Shown here piece by piece: positions 34,076-41,602 of a DNA stretch of 64,000 bases. The translations under genes and the position numbers were made by a program. Under the pieces are notes generated by a model. That model was given only the letters and a program-made list of their open reading frames with translations, searched no databases and was not told the DNA's origin. Source of the DNA: Paenarthrobacter aurescens TC1 (GTDB lineage: Bacteria; Actinomycetota; Actinomycetes; Actinomycetales; Micrococcaceae); the NCBI GenBank assembly GCA_000014925.1, contig CP000474.1, positions 4,402,001-4,466,000 of the forward strand, written 5' to 3'. Within the stretch, counting starts at the first letter, position 1. Every line of letters begins with the position of its first letter.

Positions 34076-35392
34076 CTAGAAGAAGGTATGGATGAGGTCG
34101 ACGACGGTTTGGTCGCCGGCACTTTCGGCGGACGCGCTGTCCGCGAGCACCGGGATGACGGTCCACTTGTCGAACGCTGTGCACGGATGGGACAGGCCCA
34201 GCCGGACGACGTCGCCGGGGTTTACCGTGGTGGTGTTGGCGTCGTAGCTCATGAAGCTGTGTTGGTCGTTGACCGAGGTGATCTGGGCACCAAGCAGCGG
34301 TTGCATAGCTTCACCAAGGACCGGGCCGATGAACTGCGGCTCGGGCAGGCCTTCGTCGAACGGGAGGTCGCGCTTGCCGGCGTCGAGGATGGCCAGGCCC
34401 GGTTCAGTCTGCGAAACAACGCGTGCCCAGCCGTGCATCCCTGCTGTGAACGGTCGGTTGCCTTCCCGGGAAAACGGCGAGATTCCGCGGTAGAAGCCGT
34501 CGTCGTGGATGATGTAGGCGCCGCTGCGGATCATGAGGTCCACATTGGGACCGTCCTCCGGGTCTGCCCTGATGTACGGCGACAGAACCGTCACAACGTC
34601 GCCAAAGTAGGCGCTTCCCCCGGCTGTGAGGAACACGGAATCCGTGCCATACAGGCCTTCGGCGAGAAGCTGCTCGTGGAGCAGTCCTATCCGGGCGAGG
34701 TAGCCGCGAACGGCGGCCAGGCCGGCGTCGTCCGCTGTGTGCGCGAGCGAGCCTTCGTAACCGCTGACGCCCACCAGGCGAAGGTTCGGTGAGGCGGAGA
34801 TTGCCCGGGCTATCTCCACGGCAGCCTCCACGGATCGGGCACCGGTCCGGCCGCCGTGGGCGCCGAGCTCCACCAGGACGTCCAGCACGGCATCGCTGCC
34901 GGCAAGCGTCCGGTTGATGACGTCCACGGTTCCCGGCGAGTCGATCCACGACAGGATGGTGGTGTCCGCGGGCTGACTTGCGACCCACTGGATCGCGTGC
35001 GGATCCGTGAGGCTGTTGGCGAGCTGCAGGTTCCGCACGCCGAATTCGCGGGCTACGCGGAGCTGGGCGAAGTTGGCCAGGGTGATGCCCCAAGCGCCCC
35101 GGTTGAGCTGCTCGGTCCACAGCTGGGGCGACATGGTGGTCTTGCCGTGCGGGGCGAGCAGCACACCGTGTTCGGCGCACCAATGGGCCAGGCGGTCGGC
35201 GTTGGCCCGCAGTGCGCCGGCGTCGAGCGTGAGCAGCGGCGTTTGAAGGTCGGCCAGCGTGTGCTTGGCGGCGAGGAAGTCCGCATGGGTGGTTCCGTTC
35301 GCGGATGCGGGCACTGCTTTGTGGCGCCAGTCCAGACGGCGTTCAGCCAGGCCTGACACGGCGGATGCCGAGATGGCTTCGGAAGTGTTCAC
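34076..35392 (-). CDS. Fold-type III PLP enzyme (D-serine/D-threonine dehydratase-like; candidate glucosaminate dehydratase)
   Basis: 438 residues. PLP-binding K84 lies in LLAPHGKTTMSP on an alanine-racemase-like barrel, and a C-terminal zinc pair is visible as H402 and C404 in GLSHPCTAFDKW, as in eukaryotic-type D-serine dehydratase. These enzymes remove ammonia from a beta-hydroxy D-amino acid, and 2-amino-2-deoxygluconate has this arrangement. The product would be 2-keto-3-deoxygluconate, the substrate of the divergently encoded kinase. The GTG at 35392 has AAGGGA nine bases ahead; the longer frame to 35608 runs through the operator. Substrate is inferred. Confidence 0.78.
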   Translation of the reverse strand: MNTSEAISASAVSGLAERRLDWRHKAVPASANGTTHADFLAAKHTLADLQTPLLTLDAGALRANADRLAHWCAEHGVLLAPHGKTTMSPQLWTEQLNRGAWGITLANFAQLRVAREFGVRNLQLANSLTDPHAIQWVASQPADTTILSWIDSPGTVDVINRTLAGSDAVLDVLVELGAHGGRTGARSVEAAVEIARAISASPNLRLVGVSGYEGSLAHTADDAGLAAVRGYLARIGLLHEQLLAEGLYGTDSVFLTAGGSAYFGDVVTVLSPYIRADPEDGPNVDLMIRSGAYIIHDDGFYRGISPFSREGNRPFTAGMHGWARVVSQTEPGLAILDAGKRDLPFDEGLPEPQFIGPVLGEAMQPLLGAQITSVNDQHSFMSYDANTTTVNPGDVVRLGLSHPCTAFDKWTVIPVLADSASAESAGDQTVVDLIHTFF

Positions 35393-35472
35393 GCGTTTGG
35401 TTCCCTTCGCGGTGCTGCGTTCTTGAAGCTGCGTTGTGGGGCTGTTGGGTGAGTTCTGCTTGCGTTGCGTAT

Positions 35473-35492
35473 TTTGCAACGCTGGTTGCAAA
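35473..35492. promoter_or_regulatory. Perfect 20-bp palindrome between two divergent operons
   Basis: TTTGCAAC (35473-35480), GCTG, GTTGCAAA (35485-35492): perfect eight-base arms, centred between the starts at 35392 and 35571. This is the size and placement expected for an IclR-dimer operator, and the IclR gene is second in the plus-strand operon, so one site may control both transcripts. Confidence 0.75.
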
Positions 35493-35570
35493 CCTGCTGG
35501 TGATATGTCTAACATGGTGGCGGATCGAGAGTCAAGGCCGCTGCGAAGCGCACGAACTAGTGGGAGAACG

Positions 35571-36578
35571 ATGCTTTCAGCCGTATGCGTGGGCGAAACC
35601 ATGGCCATGCTTACCCCTGTCCACGCCGTCCCCCTGCACCTGGCAACCGAACTTCACTTCGGGGTCGGCGGCGCGGAATCCAACGTCGCCATGGGCTTGG
35701 CGGCCATGGGCCTGGACACGCACTGGGTCAGCCGGGTGGGCCACGACGGCTTCGGCACCCGCATCCTCCACGAGCTTCAGGACCACGGCGTGGGCGTCTC
35801 CGGCGTGGAAGTGGACCAGTCCCTCCCCACCGGCCTGTACGTCAAAGTCCCGGCCCAGGAGTCAGACCCCGACGGCGGCAGTTCGGTTCTGTACTACCGG
35901 CAAGGATCTGCGGCCTCGGCTATGGGACGGGACACGCTGTCCAATCCAGCCGTTTCCGCTTTGCTTGAGAACGCTGCGCTGATCCATCTGAGTGGGATCA
36001 CCGCTGCTCTCTCCCCCGAGTGTCTTTCGCTGTTGGAAGCAATCCTGACCTCTCCCCGCAACGGGCGGACCATCAGCTTCGACGTCAACTGGCGCGAAGC
36101 CCTCTGGGCAGGCCAGGACCGTTCCGTCCTGCAGCGCCTGGCGAACCTGGCCGACGTCGTGCTTGTTGGAAAAGACGAAGCCGAGCACGCCTTCGGCACC
36201 ACCGACGAAGCCGAACTCCGCCACATGATGCCCGACCCGAAGGTGCTGGTCATCAAGAACGAGGCCATCAGCGCCATCTCTTTGGACCGGAGCGGCAGCC
36301 GGGAAGAGGTGCCCGCACTGTCCGTCGCCGTCGTCGAGCCTGTTGGTGCGGGTGACTCGTTCGCCGCCGGTTACCTCAGCGGCATGCTGTTCGGGCTCGG
36401 CCAAAAGGAACGCCTCCGCCGCGGCCACGTTGCTGCTGCATGCACCCTCACCGTCCACGGCGACCGCGGTCCGCTGCCCGACGCCGCCGAACTCGCAGCC
36501 ATCCTCGATTCTTCGGATGACGTTTGGGCTGCTATCCATGTTGAAGACGGACAATTCAACACCAGAACCGGAGCGTGA
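35571..36578 (+). CDS. kdgK: 2-keto-3-deoxygluconate kinase (PfkB family)
   Basis: 335 residues. PfkB signatures: the substrate-binding GVGGAESNVAMGLAAMG near residue 31 and the anion-hole motif VGAGDSFAAGYLSG with catalytic D262. This subfamily phosphorylates KDG to KDPG. GGGAGA precedes the ATG at 35571. First gene of the plus-strand operon with iclR and ridA, divergent from the operon encoding KDPG aldolase. Other PfkB substrates such as fructose or ribose are possible, but the aldolase argues for KDG. Confidence 0.85.
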   Translation: MLSAVCVGETMAMLTPVHAVPLHLATELHFGVGGAESNVAMGLAAMGLDTHWVSRVGHDGFGTRILHELQDHGVGVSGVEVDQSLPTGLYVKVPAQESDPDGGSSVLYYRQGSAASAMGRDTLSNPAVSALLENAALIHLSGITAALSPECLSLLEAILTSPRNGRTISFDVNWREALWAGQDRSVLQRLANLADVVLVGKDEAEHAFGTTDEAELRHMMPDPKVLVIKNEAISAISLDRSGSREEVPALSVAVVEPVGAGDSFAAGYLSGMLFGLGQKERLRRGHVAAACTLTVHGDRGPLPDAAELAAILDSSDDVWAAIHVEDGQFNTRTGA

Positions 36579-36582
36579 CACC

Positions 36583-37344
36583 GTGAGCCAAAGCCTCATG
36601 CGGGCCATCGACCTGCTCGGCGAACTCGCCGCCAAACCAGCAACCCTGGACGAGCTGGCGTCCAAGGCTGCCGTCCACAAAACCACCGTGATGCGGCTCC
36701 TGCACGCCATGGAAGAAAAACGGTTTGTGGTGAGGGACGAAGACCAGCGGTTCATGCTCGGTTCCAAGCTTTTTGAACTGTCCTCGCTGGCCTTGGAACA
36801 GCGGGACATCCGCAAAGTGGCGCACCCGCACCTGGCCGAACTCAACGGCCGCACCGGGCACACCGTGCACCTCGCCGCCTTCGAAGGAAATGAAGTGGTG
36901 TACATCGACAAGTTCGAGTCGCACCACCCCGTGCGCATGTACTCGCGCATCGGCCTGACTGCATCACTGCACTCGGCCGCTGTGTCCAAAGTCCTCCTCT
37001 CCGACATGCCGCGCAGCCGGCAGGAAAAGATCGCCGCGGGGCTGGACTACGTAAAAGTTACCGAGAACACCCTGACCTCGCCGGAGGCCTTGCTGGCCGA
37101 ACTCGAGCAGGTCAAGGAACAGGGCTGGGCCCACGACAACGCCGAGCACGAAGCGTTCGTGCACTGCATCGCGGCCCCCATCCGGGACGCCAGCGGCGCC
37201 GTTGTTGCCGCAGCCTCTTGTTCGGTACCGGTAGTGATGCTCAGCTATGAAGGCTTGCTTGAGCTGCTGCCCGACCTCAAAGCCAGCACCGAGGCCATCT
37301 CCAACGACCTCGGCTGGATCAGCCACGAAAGGAACTCAGCATGA
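36583..37344 (+). CDS. IclR-family regulator of the sugar-acid locus
   Basis: 253 residues: winged HTH at residues 1-60 (LMRAIDLLGELAAKPATLDELASKAAVHKTTVMRLL) and an IclR effector domain (YIDKFESHHPVRMYSRIG, LHSAAVSKVLLS). The GTG at 36583 lies four bases after the kinase stop with GGAG nine bases ahead; an alternative ATG at 36538 would overlap the kinase. It probably binds the 20-bp palindrome at 35473 and responds to KDG or a related acid, as KdgR-type IclR proteins do. Confidence 0.85.
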   Translation: MSQSLMRAIDLLGELAAKPATLDELASKAAVHKTTVMRLLHAMEEKRFVVRDEDQRFMLGSKLFELSSLALEQRDIRKVAHPHLAELNGRTGHTVHLAAFEGNEVVYIDKFESHHPVRMYSRIGLTASLHSAAVSKVLLSDMPRSRQEKIAAGLDYVKVTENTLTSPEALLAELEQVKEQGWAHDNAEHEAFVHCIAAPIRDASGAVVAAASCSVPVVMLSYEGLLELLPDLKASTEAISNDLGWISHERNSA

Positions 37345-37745
37345 GTGAAAAGACCGTAGTACTGACCGAAAACGCCCCCGCCCCGGCGCACGTATTCTCC
37401 CAGGGCATCAAAAAGGGCGGCATGTTCCAGGTCTCCGGCCAGGGACCCATGGATCCCGCCACCAACCAGTACATCGGCGAGGGCGACGTCAAAGTCCAGA
37501 CCCGTCGCACGCTGGAGAACGTGAAGGCCATCCTCGAAGCCGGTGGATCCTCCGTTGAGGACGTCCTCATGTTCCGCGTCTACCTCACCACCCGCGACCA
37601 CTTCGCTGCCATGAACGAGGTCTACGGCGAGTTCATCCGCGAGAACGTGCCCAGTGGTTTGCTGCCGAGCCGCACCACCGTGTTCGTGGACCTGCCGCAC
37701 GAGGTCATGCTGGTGGAGATCGACGCCCTGGCCGTCACAGCGTAA
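37341..37745 (+). CDS. RidA family protein
   Basis: 134 residues with RidA features: FSQGIKKGGMFQVSGQGPMD near the N-terminus, EDVLMFRVYLTT in the middle, and the arginine-bearing PSRTTVFVDLPHEVMLVEI at the C-terminus. The ATG overlaps the iclR stop by four bases (ATGA). A PLP dehydratase produces enamine/imine intermediates that RidA proteins hydrolyse, which explains the linkage to this locus. Confidence 0.87.
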   Translation: MSEKTVVLTENAPAPAHVFSQGIKKGGMFQVSGQGPMDPATNQYIGEGDVKVQTRRTLENVKAILEAGGSSVEDVLMFRVYLTTRDHFAAMNEVYGEFIRENVPSGLLPSRTTVFVDLPHEVMLVEIDALAVTA

Positions 37746-37795
37746 CCCTCTCTCACATCCCTAGGGCTTCCACCGGACGCTCTCTCACATTCGCT

Positions 37796-37842
37796 TAAGG
37801 CTCGACGGCGGCACTCATCTTGAGTGCCGCCGTCGAGCCTTA
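37796..37842. terminator. Perfect 22-bp-stem terminator
   Basis: The arm at 37796-37817 (TAAGGCTCGACGGCGGCACT then CA) is matched perfectly at 37821-37842 around a TCT loop. It ends the ridA transcript and the converging AEC transporter transcript. Its core GGCACTCA/TGAGTGCC next to CGACG recurs in the hairpins at 43897 and 45707. Confidence 0.85.
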
Positions 37843-37961
37843 AACGGTGGCTGGGACGCGTTCGGTCACCACCCACATTGATTGTTTGGGCGGCCAACAC
37901 GCCGCGAAAGCCGGCGCGTCTCAGCTTCCTTGGGCTCAAAGTGGGTGGTGGCGGCACGCGC

Positions 37962-38885
37962 CTAGCCGAACAACCAGGCCGCCCCCAGCAGCAACGGAAC
38001 AGCCAGGATGCTGGTGAACACAGCCGTTGACTGGGCGATGCCTTGGCCCACGCCGTAGCGGACTGAGTAGAGGACCACGTTCTGGCCGGTGGGGAGGATC
38101 GCGCAGGCAGTGACCACAAAGGTGCTGAAGGGGTCCAACTGGAAGACGAAAGCGGCCAAAACCCACGCGAGCACGGGCTGGATGGCCGACTTGAGGATGA
38201 CGGCGATGGTGGTGGGGACGCGGTCGTCGATGCCGGGGCGGACCGACAATCCATGCAGGGACATTCCGAAGATGATCAACATCAGCGGGACAGCCAGTTG
38301 GGCAACCAACGCCAACGGATCCAGGACAAGGCTGGGCAATTGAATTCCCAGTGCGCTGACCAGCACGCCCAGGATCGCCGCAACTGTGACAGGGTTGCGG
38401 AACGGGATGGAGAGCGTGCGCCACACTGACACTTTCTTCCCCGCAGGGTCGGTGAGGTCCAAGATCGTCAGCGCAATGGGCGTCACGATAGCCAGCTGGA
38501 ACAGCATGATCGGCGTGACGTAGGTGGCACTTCCCAGGATATAGAGCGACAACGGAACACCCAGGTTGGTGGAGTTCACGATGCCCACGGACAGCGCACC
38601 AATAGTTGTGCGCCGGACACCCCATCGAGCAATCGTGCCAGCCACCGTGAACACGAGCATGACAGCCACAGCCGTCACCACAGAGATCAGGCCAGTGGCG
38701 CTCAGGACGTCGTTGATGTGCCTGGATGCGATAGCCGAGAACATCAAGCAAGGCAGACCCACCATGAAGGTCAGAGTGGAGAGGACTTTGCTTCCCTCAG
38801 GCCCCAACGCCTTGGTTTTGCCGAGGATGTAGCCGATGAGCAGCACAATACTGACCACGAAGAAACCCTTGAGGACACCGTCCAA
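37962..38885 (-). CDS. AEC-family (auxin efflux carrier-like) transporter
   Basis: 307 residues with about ten membrane helices in two five-helix halves. The N-terminal GFFVVSIVLLIGYILG, the mid-protein NSTNLGVPLSLYILG and C-terminal ILPTGQNVVLYSVRYG are typical of AEC/mdcF-type carriers of small organic acids. The only N-terminal start before helix 1 is a TTG at 38885 with a poor ribosome site; a GTG three codons later is an alternative. The substrate is unknown. Confidence 0.8.
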   Translation of the reverse strand: MDGVLKGFFVVSIVLLIGYILGKTKALGPEGSKVLSTLTFMVGLPCLMFSAIASRHINDVLSATGLISVVTAVAVMLVFTVAGTIARWGVRRTTIGALSVGIVNSTNLGVPLSLYILGSATYVTPIMLFQLAIVTPIALTILDLTDPAGKKVSVWRTLSIPFRNPVTVAAILGVLVSALGIQLPSLVLDPLALVAQLAVPLMLIIFGMSLHGLSVRPGIDDRVPTTIAVILKSAIQPVLAWVLAAFVFQLDPFSTFVVTACAILPTGQNVVLYSVRYGVGQGIAQSTAVFTSILAVPLLLGAAWLFG

Positions 38886-39016
38886 ACCGTCTTACTCAAT
38901 CCACTCTTCGGGGGGCCCGCCGACAGCGCAGGCTCTGGAAACAGATTTCAGACTATCCGGCAGGCGCGCGTTACCCGTTCTGCGTTACGTAAGGGCTAAT
39001 CCAAGCCCAAAGAGGG

Positions 39017-40330
39017 TCAGGAAGACACGCGCCGACTGACCACCGACGCCGGGACAGCTGGAACGCGCTGCCGCTTGGCGTACACCCGGGCCCGTTGGCT
39101 GGACAACGCCAGAAGCACCAGGATGTCAGTGGCCAGGCCGGAGAGGCCGGCTTCGAGGGTGATATTCGCACTGCCCGTAGAGTAGTCGATTGCCTGGACC
39201 AGGATGGACAGCGAACTCAGGCCCATCGCAATGACGCGGGCACCGTTGCTGCCAAGGAATATGCGCCAAGCCAGGAAAACTTCACCCAGCCCGAACACCA
39301 GGACGACTCCTGCAACCAAGGCGATTGCCGCCGTCGTGCTTTGCGGGTCTGATGAGTCGTCGTCGAAGGTGAGCCCGGATATTTCACCACCGGAGGTGAA
39401 CAAGGTGATCGCCAAGGCCAGCGCCGCCACCGCCCTGGCCACCACCAGGGCGGCGCCCATCATGATGGGCGCCGGCCGTCTGTCCCTGCTATCGGTCCGG
39501 TTGGGTGGTTGATCCGAAGGAACGGGGACGCGGCGGGCGTCGACGATCGGCAAATCGCCGTCGGTGGAAATGGAGTCACCGCCGCCGTTGCGCGTGTGAT
39601 AACCGGTGGAGAAGTCCTCGATGACCTGCACCATCACGGCTGGCTCAGCGGCCGAAACGGTAGAAACGATATGGTCTCGCTCCACATCGGTGTTCTGTTC
39701 AATCTTGTGCGTGATCTGGAGCGTAAACAGGGAGAAGCCGACGCTGCGATCGTACGTACCCGCGGCGAGCCAATCCACTTTGTGGCCTCCCGGCAGGAGC
39801 CAGCCTTCAGGGCAACGCCAGAAGCGGACGTGGTGGCGTTTGCCGGGGGTGTTGTTGACCTCTTGCTGGTAGGCGAAGTCCTGCTGCCGGTCGAAGAGAT
39901 ACAGGGGGCTGACGGGCGCCTCCGTGTAGCTCTGCCGGAAAATGGTGGAGCTGATGATGCGTCGGCTGCTGGCGAAGGTCACGTCGTCGGCCATGGTCCA
40001 GCCGGCGGCCCTCATGACCGCATGGATCTGCGGTTCCGCCCCTAGTAAGGCAACGTTGACGGGGTCACCGAGCAGGCCATCACTGGTCCGGGCGCGGCCA
40101 ATGAAGTACCCAGGAACGTAAATGGTGGTCAGAATCCTGTGGAGTCGGGGCAACAGCAGGTATGCCAGGAATGCCCAGAACACCACCGAAAACCACAGCT
40201 GACCCCACCCCAGGTGGAAGCTCTCCCCCACCAGCAGAAAAGCCAGCCACACCGCAGCCGCGCCGCCAAGGATGAAAAATCCGTGGTCGAGCCGGCTGTC
40301 TGTAGCTTCTTTGTTCGGCACCTTGTACAT
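39017..40330 (-). CDS. Membrane protein with an LssY C-terminal-type domain
   Basis: 437 residues: two N-terminal helices (about 17-60), a soluble LssY_C-like domain (about 75-245, with DPVNVALLGAEPQIHAVMRAAGWTMAD and YLFDRQQDFAYQQE), then four more helices to the C-terminus. LssY was described with Legionella type I secretion, but the domain is widespread and its activity unknown. GGGGGGAGCTAT lies before the ATG. The gene lies 64 bases downstream of the epimerase gene on the same strand. Confidence 0.75.
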   Translation of the reverse strand: MYKVPNKEATDSRLDHGFFILGGAAAVWLAFLLVGESFHLGWGQLWFSVVFWAFLAYLLLPRLHRILTTIYVPGYFIGRARTSDGLLGDPVNVALLGAEPQIHAVMRAAGWTMADDVTFASSRRIISSTIFRQSYTEAPVSPLYLFDRQQDFAYQQEVNNTPGKRHHVRFWRCPEGWLLPGGHKVDWLAAGTYDRSVGFSLFTLQITHKIEQNTDVERDHIVSTVSAAEPAVMVQVIEDFSTGYHTRNGGGDSISTDGDLPIVDARRVPVPSDQPPNRTDSRDRRPAPIMMGAALVVARAVAALALAITLFTSGGEISGLTFDDDSSDPQSTTAAIALVAGVVLVFGLGEVFLAWRIFLGSNGARVIAMGLSSLSILVQAIDYSTGSANITLEAGLSGLATDILVLLALSSQRARVYAKRQRVPAVPASVVSRRVSS

Positions 40331-40394
40331 ATAGCTCCCCCCCCTTGCGCTCCTTAAGCTTCGGGCCTTGGGTGGCAGTTGTACATGGGTCCAC

Positions 40395-41369
40395 TTAAGC
40401 CAGCAGGCTTGGCACCGTGAGTTGTTTGTTGTCTATGAGCCATTGCACGGATTCGCGCACCGCCTGCTCGGGTTCATATCCAGGTGCGTACCCGATCAGG
40501 GATGCGGCCTTGTGGATGCTCATGCAGTGGTTGCGGGAGAGGTGGGCCCAGCTGGAATCGGCAAATTCCGGGGTGGTGGTCCGGCGGAACTCCTCCCAGC
40601 TCACGGTTTCCATGCGGGGCTCCTGCCCGAACCAGGACGACGCAATGCTCACGTAACCCCGAACCGTCAGGGCAGTGGGCGCAACAATGTTGAAATCCTC
40701 CCCGGCTGCAGCGTCTCGGTGAAGGATGGCTTTCTCGAAGGCCTGCGCAACGTCGTCGGCATGCACGTGGTGCATCAATTCGGTCCCGCTGCCGGGAACC
40801 TGAAGCGGCTGACCGGAGGCAATCGTGTGCCACACGCCTGGATCCAGGTTGCCCAGTGGCCCGATCGGCAACCACCCGGGCCCCACGATGTGTCCGGGGT
40901 GAATGGATGTTGTGGCCAGGCCTCCGGCGGCAGTCTCTTCCTTGAGCATGCCCGCGATGTCACGCTTCCGGATCCCGTACTGGTCCAATGGTTCAGCGGC
41001 GGACTCCGTTCCTTCGGCAATGGGCAACTTCAAGCTGACCCCGTGCCGCCATATGGAGCCGCAGTGCAGCAGATGCTCCGTCTGGTTCCGCAGACTTTCA
41101 ACCAGCGCGGTGGCCGATTCGAGCGTGAAGCAAATGAGGTCAACCACGACGTCGGCACCCAGTGCCGCTACCCTGTCACCGAAGCTGCCCTCGCGTTCCT
41201 CGTGGTCGCGGTCCGCGGTGACCTGCCGAACCTGCTGCCATTCGGGGACGTCAGCGTACGGCGGGCTGCTTCCGCGGCTGACGTTGATGACCTCGTGCCC
41301 GGCGCGCACAAGCCGGGGAACGAGGAAGGACCCGATGTGGCCACTGCCGCCGATGACAACGATCTTCAT
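40395..41369 (-). CDS. NAD-dependent epimerase/dehydratase family protein
   Basis: 324 residues of the extended SDR fold, with nucleotide-binding GGSGHIGSFLVPRLV at residues 7-21. The SDR Tyr-x-x-x-Lys is visible as YGIRKRD, close to the canonical YxxxK, near residue 155. C-terminal stretches (SIHKAASLIGYAPGYEPEQAVRES) are typical of sugar-nucleotide or hydroxysteroid relatives. No neighbouring nucleotide-sugar gene is present. A start six codons upstream is possible; MKIVVIGGSG at 41369 fits best. Confidence 0.8.
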   Translation of the reverse strand: MKIVVIGGSGHIGSFLVPRLVRAGHEVINVSRGSSPPYADVPEWQQVRQVTADRDHEEREGSFGDRVAALGADVVVDLICFTLESATALVESLRNQTEHLLHCGSIWRHGVSLKLPIAEGTESAAEPLDQYGIRKRDIAGMLKEETAAGGLATTSIHPGHIVGPGWLPIGPLGNLDPGVWHTIASGQPLQVPGSGTELMHHVHADDVAQAFEKAILHRDAAAGEDFNIVAPTALTVRGYVSIASSWFGQEPRMETVSWEEFRRTTTPEFADSSWAHLSRNHCMSIHKAASLIGYAPGYEPEQAVRESVQWLIDNKQLTVPSLLA

Positions 41370-41407
41370 GAGTGCTCCGATCTTCACGAGTCACGGTACT
41401 GAATGTT

Positions 41408-41419
41408 CGGTACGTACCG
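41408..41419. promoter_or_regulatory. Perfect 12-bp palindrome upstream of the epimerase gene
   Basis: CGGTACGTACCG is a perfect palindrome about 40 bases upstream of the epimerase ATG and in the divergent region towards the GH13 gene. Short gap-free palindromes of this size are typical of TetR or ArsR-type sites, but no such regulator is encoded nearby. Confidence 0.35.
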
Positions 41420-41602
41420 GTAGGCCCCGGCGCCCAACGTCAACCCCGCACATAATAACGAGACTTACTTGTTCCCGGGTTAGACAAACGGCCTGCTCCC
41501 CCGACTAGCATGAATAGTCCGGGTAAGCCCGGGTACGTGACCTCTTGAACGACCCCCTCGGACGGTCGGCGTTGACGCGGCGACCACGTAAAGGAGAAAA
41601 CT

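Noticed and set aside
32347..34095. 582-codon plus-strand frame opposite the amidohydrolase
   Set aside because: Composition typical of antisense frames; the minus strand has the HxH metal motif and operon overlaps.
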